From positions 184,057,725-184,121,724 of the forward strand of contig NC_080671.1 of assembly GCF_030247195.1 (NCBI RefSeq): a stretch of 64,000 nucleotides of DNA, read 5' to 3'. Each line of letters starts with the position of its first letter. Within the stretch, counting starts at the first letter, position 1. The notes under the pieces were generated by a model. The model was not told where the DNA came from. It ran no database searches and worked only from the letters and a program-made list of their open reading frames with translations. Origin of the DNA: Topomyia yanbarensis (lineage: Eukaryota > Arthropoda > Insecta > Diptera > Culicidae). Below are positions 1 through 11,739 of the stretch, piece by piece. Both the position numbers and the translations under genes were made by a program.

Positions 1-1050
1 ACACTGAAGGGAAATATAAAGGATTGTTAATCTGATGCACGGGCTTGTTAGCAATAACGGAGCTTTAAATTAGGTTCGTAAAAACAGACGCGGCGAATTT
101 TCAATACGTATTGAGCCGTGTTCATAGATACTAGTCAGATTAGTCGTATTGGGGCTAATTTCCGATCAACTATTCATTTTTACGGCAATGTTTTCTCGAC
201 TAGATCTGTTCGCACCCTCTCATTCTGTTCGCACCCTCTCATTCTGCGGTCTAAGGACCAAATGTCATCAATAGACTTAGAATCGCGTGGAGGCATGAGA
301 TAGGAAACTTGTAAGAATTTTGCTATCCCACCGTTTGATTACCAGAATGGATGGGAGAACAGTAATACTAGCAAATACCGACTACCATAAGAGCGGTGCA
401 AATTTGAACGAGTGACGTAGAGTACTGCACTGAAAAAAGGACCAGGAGTGCGATTTTACGAAGTTTTAGCTTCCGATGGCCCTACATTTTCTGACAAAGT
501 GAAGTTCTTGAATGTTGAGATTTTTATTACTGTTTAGAAAAGCAAAAGTATCATAAAGCTAGTGTCAGGCCTTCATGAGACCTCATGAAGTCACTTTTGG
601 AGGTATTCGTAAATGTAGATTTGTCGGTAGACGGTTCCAAATATAATAGAAAAATACCTAATTTAACACAACTACAGATCACTTGCAACATAAAAAGCTT
701 TTTGTGAAATTCGACAGCTCCATCTTAGGCCAATTCAATAAATTTCCTGCATGAAAGTTTCCATTTTTTAAAAACGGTTTTTAAGCCAAAGCTTTGGAAG
801 TTAAACCTTGGCGTGGAAGTGCCGGTATATTAATATATTCTGTTACTTAGTGTAGAATTAGATTTCGTCATTTACGGCTAATATACAACCGCCAGAAGAA
901 ACTTAAAACGTTGGTACACAATCAAGAAAGGCGAATCAGAAAAGGTATATGTCAGTGATTCACTAAATACAGACTGGAAAGAGGGTAATATGGAAAACCT
1001 TAAGGTCCGCCCAGATTAAGTCTTCGGTACGGAACAAAACCTCGGCCTAG
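1..1050. other. no gene seen; AT-rich intergenic DNA
   Basis: No open frame here looks like a protein. The only local structure is a 19-bp tandem duplication at 206-243 (unit begins CTGTTCGCACCC). The rest is AT-rich DNA without a recognisable repeat. Confidence 0.6.
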
Positions 1051-1054
1051 GAAC

Positions 1055-1575
<521 letters not shown>

Positions 1576-1579
1576 GTAT

Positions 1580-2100
1580 CAAGTTATTGTGAGAAAAACT
1601 TTTTTACCGGTTAGCTCTCCATCATGCAATCCCATTCAAAATGTTTCTTTTCTCTTTAGGTTTTCTTTGACAAAATATAAAAAATTAAAAAAATGAGTTT
1701 TTTTGCAATTTAAATTTTTACATAAATTTTTGTTTTTGTAAAAAATTACACATTTTTTCAAGAAGAAGTATTCATTCCCTGCAGCTGGTTCTCAGATGGT
1801 TTTGCTGTATACAATGGAGTAACTGAACAAAAAAAAATTGATTAATTAATGCACGTAGAAACGTCTACGCCCTTTTAAAAGAATTGCGCTTGAGTCAAAA
1901 TAATTTTATTGACTGTGGAAAATATTTCATGTTCCATGCCGGTGACACCTGCAAAGTTTTATCGAAATATAAGATGGTCGGCCGTGATTTTGAAGATTTT
2001 CGGACGGATCTTCGTGGAATTCCTCAGTAGTAAAAAGAGAACGATGGTCGCTAGTTGCCTTTAGATTTTCGGTAGGGATTAGTAGAGAAAATTAAGACGA
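1580..2100. other. AT-rich spacer, nothing recognised
   Basis: A/T homopolymer-rich sequence without a supported gene, repeat end or RNA structure. Confidence 0.5.
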
Positions 2101-3120
2101 GCAAGACGCCTGTTTTCGTCCCTTAAGCTCGTCCCACTGTTCATTCCATTAAAACCAATTCATACCATTAGCTAATGTCTAACGAAGCCACCAATCTGCC
2201 TCGCACAGAACTTGTCCCTATCAGTGCCTGCAAACCGCCCGCCCAGATGACCACTCGCCACTATAACCGGATTAGAGTTATTTTACAGCCGGAGTATCAA
2301 AACATTGCAGTTTCCACTTTTACCGCAGCTCACCAACCCGGCAACGAACCACAAATGCGGAAAGATTGGAGCAGACAGGGAGCGAGAGAGAGAGAGAACA
2401 AAAAACTTGTGTCATTCCATCGCTGTTTGTATTAATAATTGATCGCCAAGGTCACTCTGAAGGCTCGGCCGATCCGTCGCGCGCCGGTTGTCGTCCGATC
2501 GTGTTTCGCGATGTCCTAAGCTCTTTATTAATTTATCATTATCACGGTGTGTGTGTCGAAGAGTTTGTTCCGCCCCATGCTTTACGACTGTTGTAGCAAC
2601 AGTCTCAGCAGCTGCAGCTGCAGCAAACGAAGAACTCCCCATGATAAGAGTGTCGCCAAAGTCGCTTGCACCAGCAACCTTGCTCGGCGCATTGAAACTC
2701 TGCTTCGGCTGATCCGTTGGAACGGAAAATATGCCAACGATTTTACGCTGTTTGCAGACTGATTGACTGAGACCACAAACGCAGAATGCCGTCCGAGGTC
2801 CGTGGGATGTGGAGAGCAATGATCGAAGAAGAATCGCCGGCGACCGGCCGCAGAAGTCAGCAAGTGATCGAACTCTTCTCGCTGGCTGTTATCTCTTTCT
2901 TGGAATCTTATCGGTTTACAATAGGTTGCTGGGGGAAGGTGGGAGGCCGCCGTTTGGGGGTAGCAATATGAAGTACATATCGATGACGGTATGATGTGGT
3001 TAGAAGTGCACCGTCGTCAGCATCGGTATCGTTGTCTTATGTTTGCCACATTTTAGCCACAAATTCAACCCCCTTTCAGTCTGCAGCTTGGGCTGCGATA
3101 TCAATTTTCCGATGATACAA
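2100..3120. other. low-copy-looking GC-balanced island, possible regulatory DNA
   Basis: This stretch lacks the transposon signatures seen elsewhere and is more GC-balanced than its flanks. It contains a GA-rich run at 2387-2399 (a GAGA-type sequence) and CAG-rich runs at 2605-2630. Overlapping short frames exist on both strands but none resembles a known domain, and they shadow each other. It could be regulatory DNA or an untranslated exon; neither can be shown from sequence alone. Confidence 0.3.
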
Positions 3121-5320
3121 CCCACAGTTATTGAAAGAAAGAGATGGCATCAGCGGATGTGGTATGTGACTTTTTTGTTGTTGCACTAAGATGATTTAAA
3201 CCGTTATCCCAAGGGGAATGGGTGTCTAATTTACAATTTTCCCAAGATCCTCGATTTGATAATTTGTAAGCTATAATCGATCATTCAGATGGCATTGCAG
3301 TTTCAATTGAACTGTAGTTTTTTTTCCTGTTACGCAGTTGTATTGCGTGCTCCAGTACAGTGTGGTAGTGTGAAAAAAATCACAGATGCTTTTTCAGGAG
3401 CACAATTTAGCTGCGTCGTTTTTTTTTCTACTAACTATTTTGCATAATTTGAACCATAATTATCTAACAAACCGACTGATATTCTTCTTTGAGAGGAAGT
3501 TTAATATAGATGAACGAGGGCACTTTTTTCTACGTTACCAAGGATTCTATTGTTATACACGCCCAACGAAAGTTTCTTGTGTTTTGAACGCTGCAAATGC
3601 ACTTATTTGTTACATGACTTTTACACTCCGCAGCTTAAGTATGGGGATCGGAACCGAGTTGGATGCCAGGTGATTAATGAACGAAGGTGCCAGTAAGAAG
3701 GCGTAAAATTGTCTGAAATCGGATCCTTTTCCGAGAACGAGATCTAATTGTACCAGCTGGAGATAGCTCTAACATTGACTGATACTTGCAAAACGCACCG
3801 ATCTGCAGCCAGAAGAAATCAGGGTCATTGATCATTCACCTACTACGGGCTGATTTATCGGTTAGTATTAGTTTCATTTCTATAAATTTCTCTAGACCAG
3901 AAAGACGGGTCCAATCCGTTATCATGGAAACTTCAGAAATGTGGTGCACTGGTAGGGCTGATTTATCGGTAACATTTTTTTTTTTGCTTAGTTTCTAACA
4001 ACGAGAACCTCGGCAGCTAGGGGACCATCCCACTTTGATCGATCAGACCCTCCCATGTAACTGTAATTTTTCATCATTAATCCATCGCTGGCAGTGTTCA
4101 AGACATTTTTCGCGAGTGCTAGTGCTCGTAAATGATCGTCAATAAAGCTGCAATCATGTATTCTTACAACCACTGTCGCCTTGCTCACGGTACTCGTCCA
4201 GTCGCCTTGCGTCTAGTTAAGTTCCTTTTAAGCTGGCGTACCAAGCTTCAATCGGCGAAAATATCAAAATTATTAACCGTCCTGTACATATAAATCTTAC
4301 CTCTTTCTCCTCCTTCGTTTCGTGGCATCACAACAACGAAGACGTTCGGAGCACTTCGTCAGCCGTTGGCCGGTAGTTTCTCCCAGGTGCCAACTCTGCG
4401 GCATGTTCCCATCACCAGCCAGCCAGGGAGGTAGCCTTTCTAACTTTCATGTTTGGCACTAGGAGCTAGGACTTGTTTCATCCGCGCATAGTCCTCCGGC
4501 AGTTGCAACCTCCCCTGAGACGAGAATCGTCCGACTTGTTCGATGCGTGAAGACGGACTAAAGAGCACTAATTGATTAGGTATACGATATTTTCACGCTA
4601 GCCTTTGGCCTGTAGCTGGCGATGGTGGTGCAAATCCTCTCGATGAAACGCTCCGCAGCAAAAGCTACGGTACGCAGTAAGTAGTATTAATGCTTTTCTC
4701 ATATTGGTGGAGCGAATAAATTAGACGAGGAGATGTGGTTCAGTGGTAGTCTAAAGTGAGATACACGGATGAAAGGCTGGAGTTGAATATAGCGTCATTA
4801 TTTTATGGTTGTCGTTACTATCGTGTTAAAACATAGGTCGTAATTGCATTGTAACTGGCAAAGTGGCGCTATTTTGCAAGGATTCGCCGGATGCAGCATC
4901 GAAGATTAGAAGGAAATTGGATTTTTTTTACAAGTTTAGATCTGCATATCGAAGCCGAGTGGTTGTTACATTTTATTTTATTGAATTTTACGAATCAACA
5001 TAAAGAAACCATCTTTATACGATTTTCTGTCATAATTTATGTCTGCGAACAATGTAAACCGAACTGGAGGAATGCTTCAAGATCCAATCGATTTGCGAAA
5101 TGAGAACTGGGCATTTAAACCGCCTTAATGGGAGGACTTCTTGTGGTGCATTAGGAAGCTTTTTCGGATTGGACGTGGATGCATTAAATGAGGTGGAGCC
5201 CATATTTGAAAGTTTTTTATCATGGTCTAGGGGTCCCATGAGCTATTTGATGATCAAGTGGCAGCTGCAGTTGTGCAGTTGATCTCGCTTTAGAGGCAGG
5301 GTTTTGTTCACTGTCGCCGA
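3120..5320. other. intergenic DNA, no gene supported
   Basis: Open frames are short and resemble nothing I recognise. A small direct repeat (GGGCTGATTTATCGGTA) occurs near 3849 and 3956. Around 4731 a weak tRNA A-box-like string (TGGTTCAGTGGTAG) lacks a matching B box. Confidence 0.5.
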
Positions 5321-5334
5321 TAATCATGTGTTTG

Positions 5335-5560
5335 TCCTGGGACGTCATCATAGCCCAGGGATAGCAAAAGGGTTTGTACATTAGGTCGGAGTGCCAAGGG
5401 TTGCAGGTTCTAATCTTGCCTTTTCGAGGATTTTTTTCACCTGCATTATCCCTAGTTTTGTAAGTTTCGTAGAAGCACAAGTTGGGCAAATATGTGGCAG
5501 TAAATTATGCCGCCCCCTTAAAGCTGTATCAAAGATCAAAGTGTAAGCTAGATCGATTAG
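5335..5560 (+). mobile_element. possible tRNA-derived SINE fragment
   Basis: The stretch near 5360-5425 resembles a decayed tRNA 3' half: GGGTTGCAGGTTCTAATCTT matches the B box and T arm (GGTTCRANTC) with one change, and is followed by a T-rich tail. A convincing A box is not visible. A related sequence lies on the minus strand near 59150-59225. Calling it a SINE is an inference. Confidence 0.35.
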
Positions 5561-5879
5561 CATCGAGAAGACAAACCCATGTCGTATCGTAAGAATTTGA
5601 GTCTCTTTGGCGCCGGAAGGAGTACCGCAATATCACAAAGTTGCCGGTACCCACCTTACGCCCAACCAGTCCTGAACACAGTTTTATGACTGGGAGCTGT
5701 TAGCTTCGGCGTCGTGTTATATTTGTCTCTCAAGAGAAAAATTTAAGCCGTTACATCTTATTCATTTATAGTTTTTAGCAGTAGTTGTTCTCAAATGAGG
5801 ATCATTAGAGATACACTCTTCCTGACCCAAGAGAACATAATGATTTGTCGTTTTGAGTATCGTAGTTGTTCTTAGTATT

Positions 5880-6420
5880 TCTGCAAAAGTGAGTAAAACG
5901 TCTTCTAAAAGAACGCTTCAGATTCCTCGGTAGCTGTGTGTACGCGGGGCATGATAATAAAGCTTGTGAATTCTCCCCACAATTGGCACATTTTTCAGCA
6001 TCCCCAATGCAAAAGTCATCTTCATGGTATCTACGCTATTGTTACGCCGAGCCTTATTACTACAATAGACCATTTGGACGTATCTAGAGCAATGTAGTGA
6101 AGAGGCCGTAATTAGTCAAAGCAGTCCTGCTAAAGGTTATCCGATATACACACAATTTTGTTCCGTTTAAAACGATTGCCTCTCAAAAGCTTCGCTTACT
6201 CTAGCAGGGGGGTCTCAAAACAGCCTACCCCTTGCTTCAGTAGATCCGCGCAAGAGAAACTTGAATCGGTGACCACACCATCGATCTCAACATTGTGAGC
6301 GGGTATATAGGCGCAGTAGTGCTTGATAAAACACTTGTTGTTAGTGACGGCATTTGCTCTTTTTTTATAGTATGGTTTAAAAACGTTCAAAAGCTTGGCC
6401 TATAGTGTATTGACACTGTG
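5880..6420 (-). pseudogene. Jockey-type gag (ORF1) relic
   Basis: Read on the minus strand, this matches in order the ORF1 (gag-like nucleic acid-binding protein) of the Jockey element at 40.1-41.0 kb. The upstream block with CAYIPAHNVEIDGVVTDSS at 6196-6390 parallels VYIPANSVEVSGIVSDSS of that copy. Downstream, in other frames, comes a remnant of the CCHC region with CANCGENSQALLSCPAY. Frameshifts and stops separate the blocks, so no protein can be made. Gag of this family coats element RNA and is needed for retrotransposition. No endonuclease or RT follows, so the copy is a fragment. Confidence 0.75.
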
Positions 6421-6479
6421 TCGGACTCACGACTCACGTTCGTGCCTAACCACCAAAAACATTCCTTACTCTTTACGCT

Positions 6480-7765
6480 CTTCTTCCCCACGGAACTATG
6501 TCAAAGTATTACTGCTTTCGTCGCACATTTTTCTTTTGCTCTATCTCTGAGCCTCACTTTGTTCATGAAATGACTCGACCTTTGAGCTTTGATTTAAATC
6601 GTGGTTCTCCTCTTGCTTCCTGTCTCCATCTATTACGTCGCCGTTTAGCTCTCGTTCCCGTGAGCCGTTTAGGTTTCCTTGATTCTTTGAGCCATTTAGC
6701 TCTTATTTCCGCGAATCATTCATCTCCCAGCTTTATCATGATCTACTTGAATAGCCCCTATTTGAGCGAGAGGGTAAATTAAGCAGATAGGGAAACTTGA
6801 ACATCCCCAACATAATCTACAAGCAGCGATTAGATCGCTCCGTTGCCCCTACTATATCTCTTGGCCTGTTTCACTCTTCGAGGACAGGTAGTAAACCGAT
6901 CGGGTGCGAAAAGGCCTTCTGCCGTCGTGCTCTGCTGATCACAGGTCAGCTCTTGCAAGTGATGAGTTAGAGTCTGTAAATAAACCTTAACCGTTTAGTT
7001 CGCGCAATAAATGTGCAATCGTTTAGATTAAAGAATTCTAATGTTTCGATAGTGTCCGAAGAAACCGGTTTACGCGCGCGAACAGTCCCTGATGGTGAGC
7101 CCACCGCGCTACGACCAATAGTTCCTCAACGGAGGAATTTCTCCCCACGCCGATGCCCGCTTTCTTGAGCCATTTAGCTTCCAGTTTTATCGAGATTAAC
7201 TCGGATACTATCCTACTCCAACTGAGAGTTCCTCGGCAACGGAATTTCTCTCACTACCGGTGTTTGTTTCGTGAGCCAATTAGATCTCATTTTTGTCACG
7301 CTTCTGTTGGGTAGGCCACGGCTGCGAATCTATCCTGCCGTGAATTCCCCGGCAGTAGATTGCTCCCGATAACGATGCTCGTTTCCGTGAACCATTAAGC
7401 TCCCCGCTTCGTCCCAATCTACTGGATCTAGTTCCCGGCGGTTGACCTAGCCTACTCAACGGGCCATCCAGTAGGTGCTGAGGTCCATCCAGCGATTCCG
7501 GGTGAAGCGTAACATTCGGTTCACTGGCGTCCCAACGACCCACTGCTAGCTATTCGACGCGGTCTACTCGGTCTAATCCCCGGCGGTGGATCTGGCCTAC
7601 TCACGAGCTACCCGGTAGGGTGTCTGTGGCGATCCGAACCCGGTGCTACGTCTCGTACTACTCAACTGATCCCTGGCGGTGAACCCAGTCTACACCGTCG
7701 GAGAGTTCCCCGACGACTGAATTTCTCCCGGAACCCGATTTTTGGTTTCACGGCGGCGTTCTAGT
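6480..7765 (-). repeat. 3' UTR with degenerate direct repeats, R1-type relic
   Basis: Sequence 3' of the R1-type RT relic (minus strand) holds degenerate repeats of a phrase like CGTGAGCCGTTTAGCTCTCG and, nearer the RT, GTTCCCGGCGGTTGACC-like units. It resembles in style, not in sequence, the repetitive 3' UTR of the R1-clade element at 16.7-17.5 kb. No coding potential. The distal boundary is uncertain, and a stretch near 6950-7080 could instead be part of an LTR element. Confidence 0.5.
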
Positions 7766-8390
7766 CAATGGCGCTACTTTGTTGGTCCCTTCGCCACTTC
7801 CTCTGCAGCTCGAAGACCATACTCCGTTCTGTTGACAGCGTCCCAGATATGCTCATCGTGGCACATCTATTCGACGATATTATCCACTGTCATCCCCTAG
7901 GGCATTCGAAGATCACATGTTCCGGTGTCTTCTGAACGTTCACACGTTCCGGGCAAAGGGTTGACGAAGCGAGTCCAAACCCCGATGCAGGCACTTGCGA
8001 AGGCATCCGTGCCCGGACAAAAACTGCGTCAAATGAAAGTTTACCTCTCCACGATATCGTTCTGTACGCACTCGCGACACGAACAGCCATTGCTTGTCAA
8101 CTTCGTCCGGTTCCGCTTTGCGTTCAGCGCAGCAGCCCAGGCCGGCGATATATCTCAGTATTGAGGATGAGACACCTGCCAGGAGACGTGTCGTTCTACC
8201 TCTTGCTCCTCCGTGACTCGGGCTGATCCTTGCCAATGCGTTAGTTGTCCTCGCGGCCTTCTCACATATATAGCCGACATGGCTGTTGTAATTTAACCGA
8301 TCGTCGACCATCACCCCTAGGTGCTTTAGCGCATGCATCGATGCGATGGATTGTCCCCCGACGATGATCTCGATACGATGGATTTTTTAA
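7765..8390 (-). pseudogene. R1-clade reverse transcriptase C-terminal relic
   Basis: On the minus strand the frame at 8338-7940 reads LKHLGVMVDDRLNYNSHV, the conserved block after the RT palm/thumb in R1-clade non-LTR retrotransposons. It runs into the C-terminal block GEVNFHLTQFLSGHGCLRK, which matches EVHFHLTQSLSGHGCFRQ of the better copy at 17.5-18.5 kb. A second frame at 8090-7890 carries AVRVASAYRTIS and TPEHVIFECPRG, the latter part of the Cys/His-rich tail. Frameshifts, stops and internal deletion make it non-functional. It is cut at its 5' side by the element at 8416-9136 and by satellite array 1. The RT catalytic ADD box is not present. Confidence 0.8.
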
Positions 8391-8415
8391 AGTTGCTGAC
8401 CAATAACCAATCTTG
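8391..8415. repeat. 25-bp target-site duplication, left copy
   Basis: Identical to 9137-9161 and lying inside R1 RT-derived sequence. Confidence 0.85.
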
Positions 8416-9136
8416 CGTTGCGTTGCGTTGCGTTGCGAAGCACGGTGCTATTCGTAGATTGCATACTAACGATTATCATGTTGCCTATAGGTAGCTCAAC
8501 TCATCTTGCTTGTGAGATAAATGATCGGGAATGAACTTTATCTCTTATGAGTTCAGTAAACCAATAGCATGAGAATCGTTATTGCCGGCCACGACCATCT
8601 TCACCGATACTTAGGATAGGGTAGGAAATGTTGATGTAATACCTACTTAAGGAAGGCCCCCGACTCAGCGACGCTTCCATAGATATTACGGAGTTGGATT
8701 GAAGGACAGGTACAGGTCTAGGATTCGCCACAAGCAGGCAATGCGACCACAAAATGAATATGTTTTATGCGGTGGGATGGTTAATCTCCGAGTACACGTA
8801 TACTCAGAGCAAAAAGATATTTAGTTATGATTTTTCTTGTATTTAAACTCTGGATAGCCGGCCATCAAGAGTGATTTAGTTTTTCCCTAAACTACAGCAA
8901 TTTGAACTCCAAACAGCCGGCCGTAGGAGTATTGCTAAAAGCGCGAGCTAGTCTGCTATAAATATTCGTTTGAGAATTGGGTAGTAGGAACACAAGTTAA
9001 GAGTATTTTTAATGTGCACTTTCAAATAAAACCACAACTTAGTCTATCCTCATATCGAGTCATAGCGACCTCGGGCTGAACCTACCTCCAACCTCTAAGG
9101 CAAAGTTTCGTCGGACCACCGATCGCGATCTACTTT
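8416..9136 (-). mobile_element. 5'-truncated non-LTR retrotransposon 3' end with CGCAA-type tail
   Basis: A 721-bp segment is flanked by identical 25-bp copies at 8391-8415 and 9137-9161 (AGTTGCTGACCAATAACCAA plus TCTTG). The duplicated sequence belongs to the R1-type RT relic, so it is a target-site duplication. On the minus strand the insert ends in about four copies of a CGCAA pentamer directly before the duplication. This layout fits target-primed reverse transcription of a 5'-truncated LINE. No coding sequence is present, so the family cannot be named; the insert is probably 3' UTR. Confidence 0.7.
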
Positions 9137-9161
9137 AGTTGCTGACCAATAACCAATCTTG
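9137..9161. repeat. 25-bp target-site duplication, right copy
   Basis: Identical to 8391-8415. R1-derived bases continue only to about 9170 before the satellite begins. Confidence 0.85.
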
Positions 9162-9167
9162 TGGTTA

Positions 9168-11206
9168 AAGTTAAATTTCGTATGAAATTTAGTGCGGAAT
9201 TTCGCACGGAATTTCGCACGGAATTTCGAACGGAATTTCTCACAAAATTTCGCACCGAAAATTACCACAAATTTTGGCACGTGATTGCCCACGGAAATTC
9301 GCACGAAATTTTTCACGAAATTCCGCAAGTAATTTCGCACGAAATTTCGCATGCAATTTCGCACGGAATTTCCCACGGAATTTCGCACGAAAATTACCAT
9401 GGAATTTCGCACGGAATTTCTAACAAAATTTAGCAAGGATTTTCGCAAAAAATTTTGCACAATATTTCGCACGGAATTTCGCACGAAACTTCGCACAGAG
9501 TTTCGCACGAAATTTCACACGGAATTTCGCGCGAAAATTTCGGACGAAATTGTTCACGTTGCGCGGAATTTCGTACGAAATTTCGCACGAAAAGTTCAAA
9601 CGGAATTTCGCACGGAATTTCGTACGAAAATTCGCACGGAATTTCGCACAGTGTTTTGCACAGAATTTCGCACGAAATTACGCACGGAATTTCCCACGAA
9701 ATATTGAACGGAATTTCACACGAAATTTCGAACGAATTTCGCATGGAATTTCGAACGAATTTCGCATGAAATTTCACACGGAATTTCGCAAGGAATTGCG
9801 CACGGAGCTTCGCACGAAATTTCGCACGGAATTTCACATGGAATTTCGCACGGAATTTTGCACAGAATTTCCCACGGAATTTTGCACGAAATTACGCACG
9901 AATTTTCGAACGAATTTGGCACGGAATTTTGAAAGAATTTTTTTGTAAGAAATTTCACACGAACGGAATCGCATTGAATTTCGTACAAAAATTTCGTACG
10001 AATTTCACATGGAATTTCGCAAAGAATTTCGCACAGAATTTCGTACGGAATTTCGCACGAAATTACGCTTGGAATTTCGTATGAAATTTCGCACGAAATT
10101 TTGAACGGAATTTCACACGAAATTTCGCACGGAATTTCGCACAAATTTTGCATGAAATTTCACACGAATTTTCGCACGAAATTTCACGCGAAATTTCACA
10201 CGAAATTTCACACGGAACTTCACACGGAATTTCTCACGCAAATTCGCACGGAATTTCGCACGGAATTCCGCACGGAATTTCGCATGGAATTTCGCGCGGA
10301 ATTTCGCACGTTATTTCGCACGGATTTTAGCACTGAATTTCGCACGGAATTTCGCACTGAATTACGTACAACAATTTCGCGCGAATTTTGCACGAAATTC
10401 CACACGGAATTTCGCGCGAAAATTTCGGACGGAATTTTTCACGTTGCGCGGAATTTTGTACGAAATTATACTCGAAATGTTCGAACGGAATTTTGTACAG
10501 AATTTCGCATGGAATTTTGCACCGAATTTCGCACAGAATTTCTCACGGAATTTCGCACGAACATTTCGCACGAATTTTGAGCGGAATTTCGCACGAAGTC
10601 ACGCACGGAACTTCGTACGAAATTTTGAACGGAATTTCACACGAAATTTCGCACGGAATTTCGAACGAATTTCGCACGGAATTTCAAACGGAATTTCACA
10701 CGGAATTTCGCACGGAATTTTGCGCGAAATTTCGCATGGAATTTTGCAAAAAATTTCGCACGTATGTTCGCACGGAATTTCGCACGACATTTCACACGGA
10801 AATTTTGAACGGAATTTCACACGAAATTTTCACGGAATTTCGAACGAATTTCGCACGAAATTTCGCACAGCATTTTGCACGTCATTTCGCACAATATTTC
10901 ACACGGAATTTCGCACGAAATTCAGCAAGGAATTTCGCGCGGAATTTTCCACAAAATTTCGAACGAATATTTCTGACGGAATTTCGCACGGAATTTCGTA
11001 TGGTATTTCACTCGGAATTTCGCACAAAATTCCGCACGACATCCGCACGGAATTTAGCTCGGAGTTTCATACGGTAATTCGCGCGAAATTTCGCACAAAA
11101 TTTCGCACGGAAATTCACATGAAATTTCGTATGAATTTTCGTACGAAGTTTCACATGGAGTTTCGCAGAAATTTCGCACGGAATTTCACACGAAAGCTTC
11201 TAACGT
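9168..11206 (+). repeat. satellite array 1, 12-bp unit GAATTTCGCACG
   Basis: About 2.0 kb of a degenerate 12-bp tandem repeat with consensus GAATTTCGCACG (common variant AAATTTCGCACG), roughly 170 units, all in one orientation. Because 12 is divisible by 3, every frame stays open and yields pseudo-proteins such as repeated Arg-Thr-Glu-Phe; these are not genes. A longer-range repeat is visible: an atypical block containing TTCACGTTGCGCGG occurs at 9553 and again at 10438, about 885 bp apart, with similar surrounding units. The left edge abuts an R1 RT relic and the right edge a transposon end. Confidence 0.95.
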
Positions 11207-11207
11207 T

Positions 11208-11310
11208 TATAAATTTCAAGATATTAAATCATAAACTTTAAAAATCGTTTTCTCATTTTTTCTCGAAAAATGCTAATTGGCGATTTTCATAAGACACTAC
11301 AACAGCGACG
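11208..11310 (+). mobile_element. terminal fragment of the CGTCGCTGTTG-ended DNA transposon family
   Basis: The segment begins TTTATAAATTTCAAGATATT and ends CACTACAACAGCGACG. It matches the right terminus of the complete 1501-bp element at 42699-44199 (about 44100-44199). No matching left end is seen nearby, so the element is truncated where the satellite begins. Confidence 0.75.
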
Positions 11311-11739
11311 ATATGTCATTATTCTCTCTAAAGCCAAAGGATTATTTTTTTAGATTTTCAAATACATTAGGTAATTTTATCGACGAAGTTATGTTATTCA
11401 TATTTTTACTGGTTTTGTTATTTTAATGCGTTCCTTTTCTTACTAATTCCAGCAACCCCTGCAAACCATCTGTCAATGCACGACATCGTTGTTGATTCGT
11501 TCGTACCGCCGCGTTGTAAATCTGTGTGTTCCGACTAAATTACTTTGTTCTCGCTGTAAAACCGCTTGCTTCGGTTGATAAACTATACCAAATCGTAGTT
11601 GTACTATCAACGTTTTGACTGCATTGATTAGTTTCTTCGCAAAATTGTGCGCAACCCAAATAATTCGATTTCATCTCGCCGCCGAAACAAAACTCTCCAT
11701 TGTTTGGTCATTTTGTGTTTGAAATACTACTTCGTGATC
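11311..11739. other. spacer and putative 5' UTR of the ORF1-only element
   Basis: No gene. CTTACTAATTCCAG near 11438-11452 looks like a splice acceptor with branch point, but no exon upstream was identified. The likely 5' UTR of the following ORF occupies the later part. Confidence 0.4.

Noticed and set aside
2412..2819. 136-codon minus-strand frame with an alanine run
   Set aside because: Overlaps several equally long frames on both strands, no domain, CAG-type simple sequence explains the alanines.
4731..4800. tRNA gene (TGGTTCAGTGGTAG A-box-like)
   Set aside because: No B box or acceptor-stem pairing.
9168..11206. CRISPR array (repeat units with regular period)
   Set aside because: Units are contiguous and degenerate with no spacers; the context is a eukaryotic repeat landscape.
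9095..11241. Many open frames of 60-265 codons with Arg-Thr-Glu-Phe-like or Cys-Glu-Ile-Pro-like repeats
   Set aside because: They arise because the satellite unit is 12 bp, a multiple of three, on all strands and frames; no start context or non-repetitive domain.
11438..11640. Upstream exon and intron for the PHD-finger ORF
   Set aside because: An acceptor-like CTTACTAATTCCAG exists, but no coding exon or matching donor could be supported upstream, which is satellite and transposon DNA.
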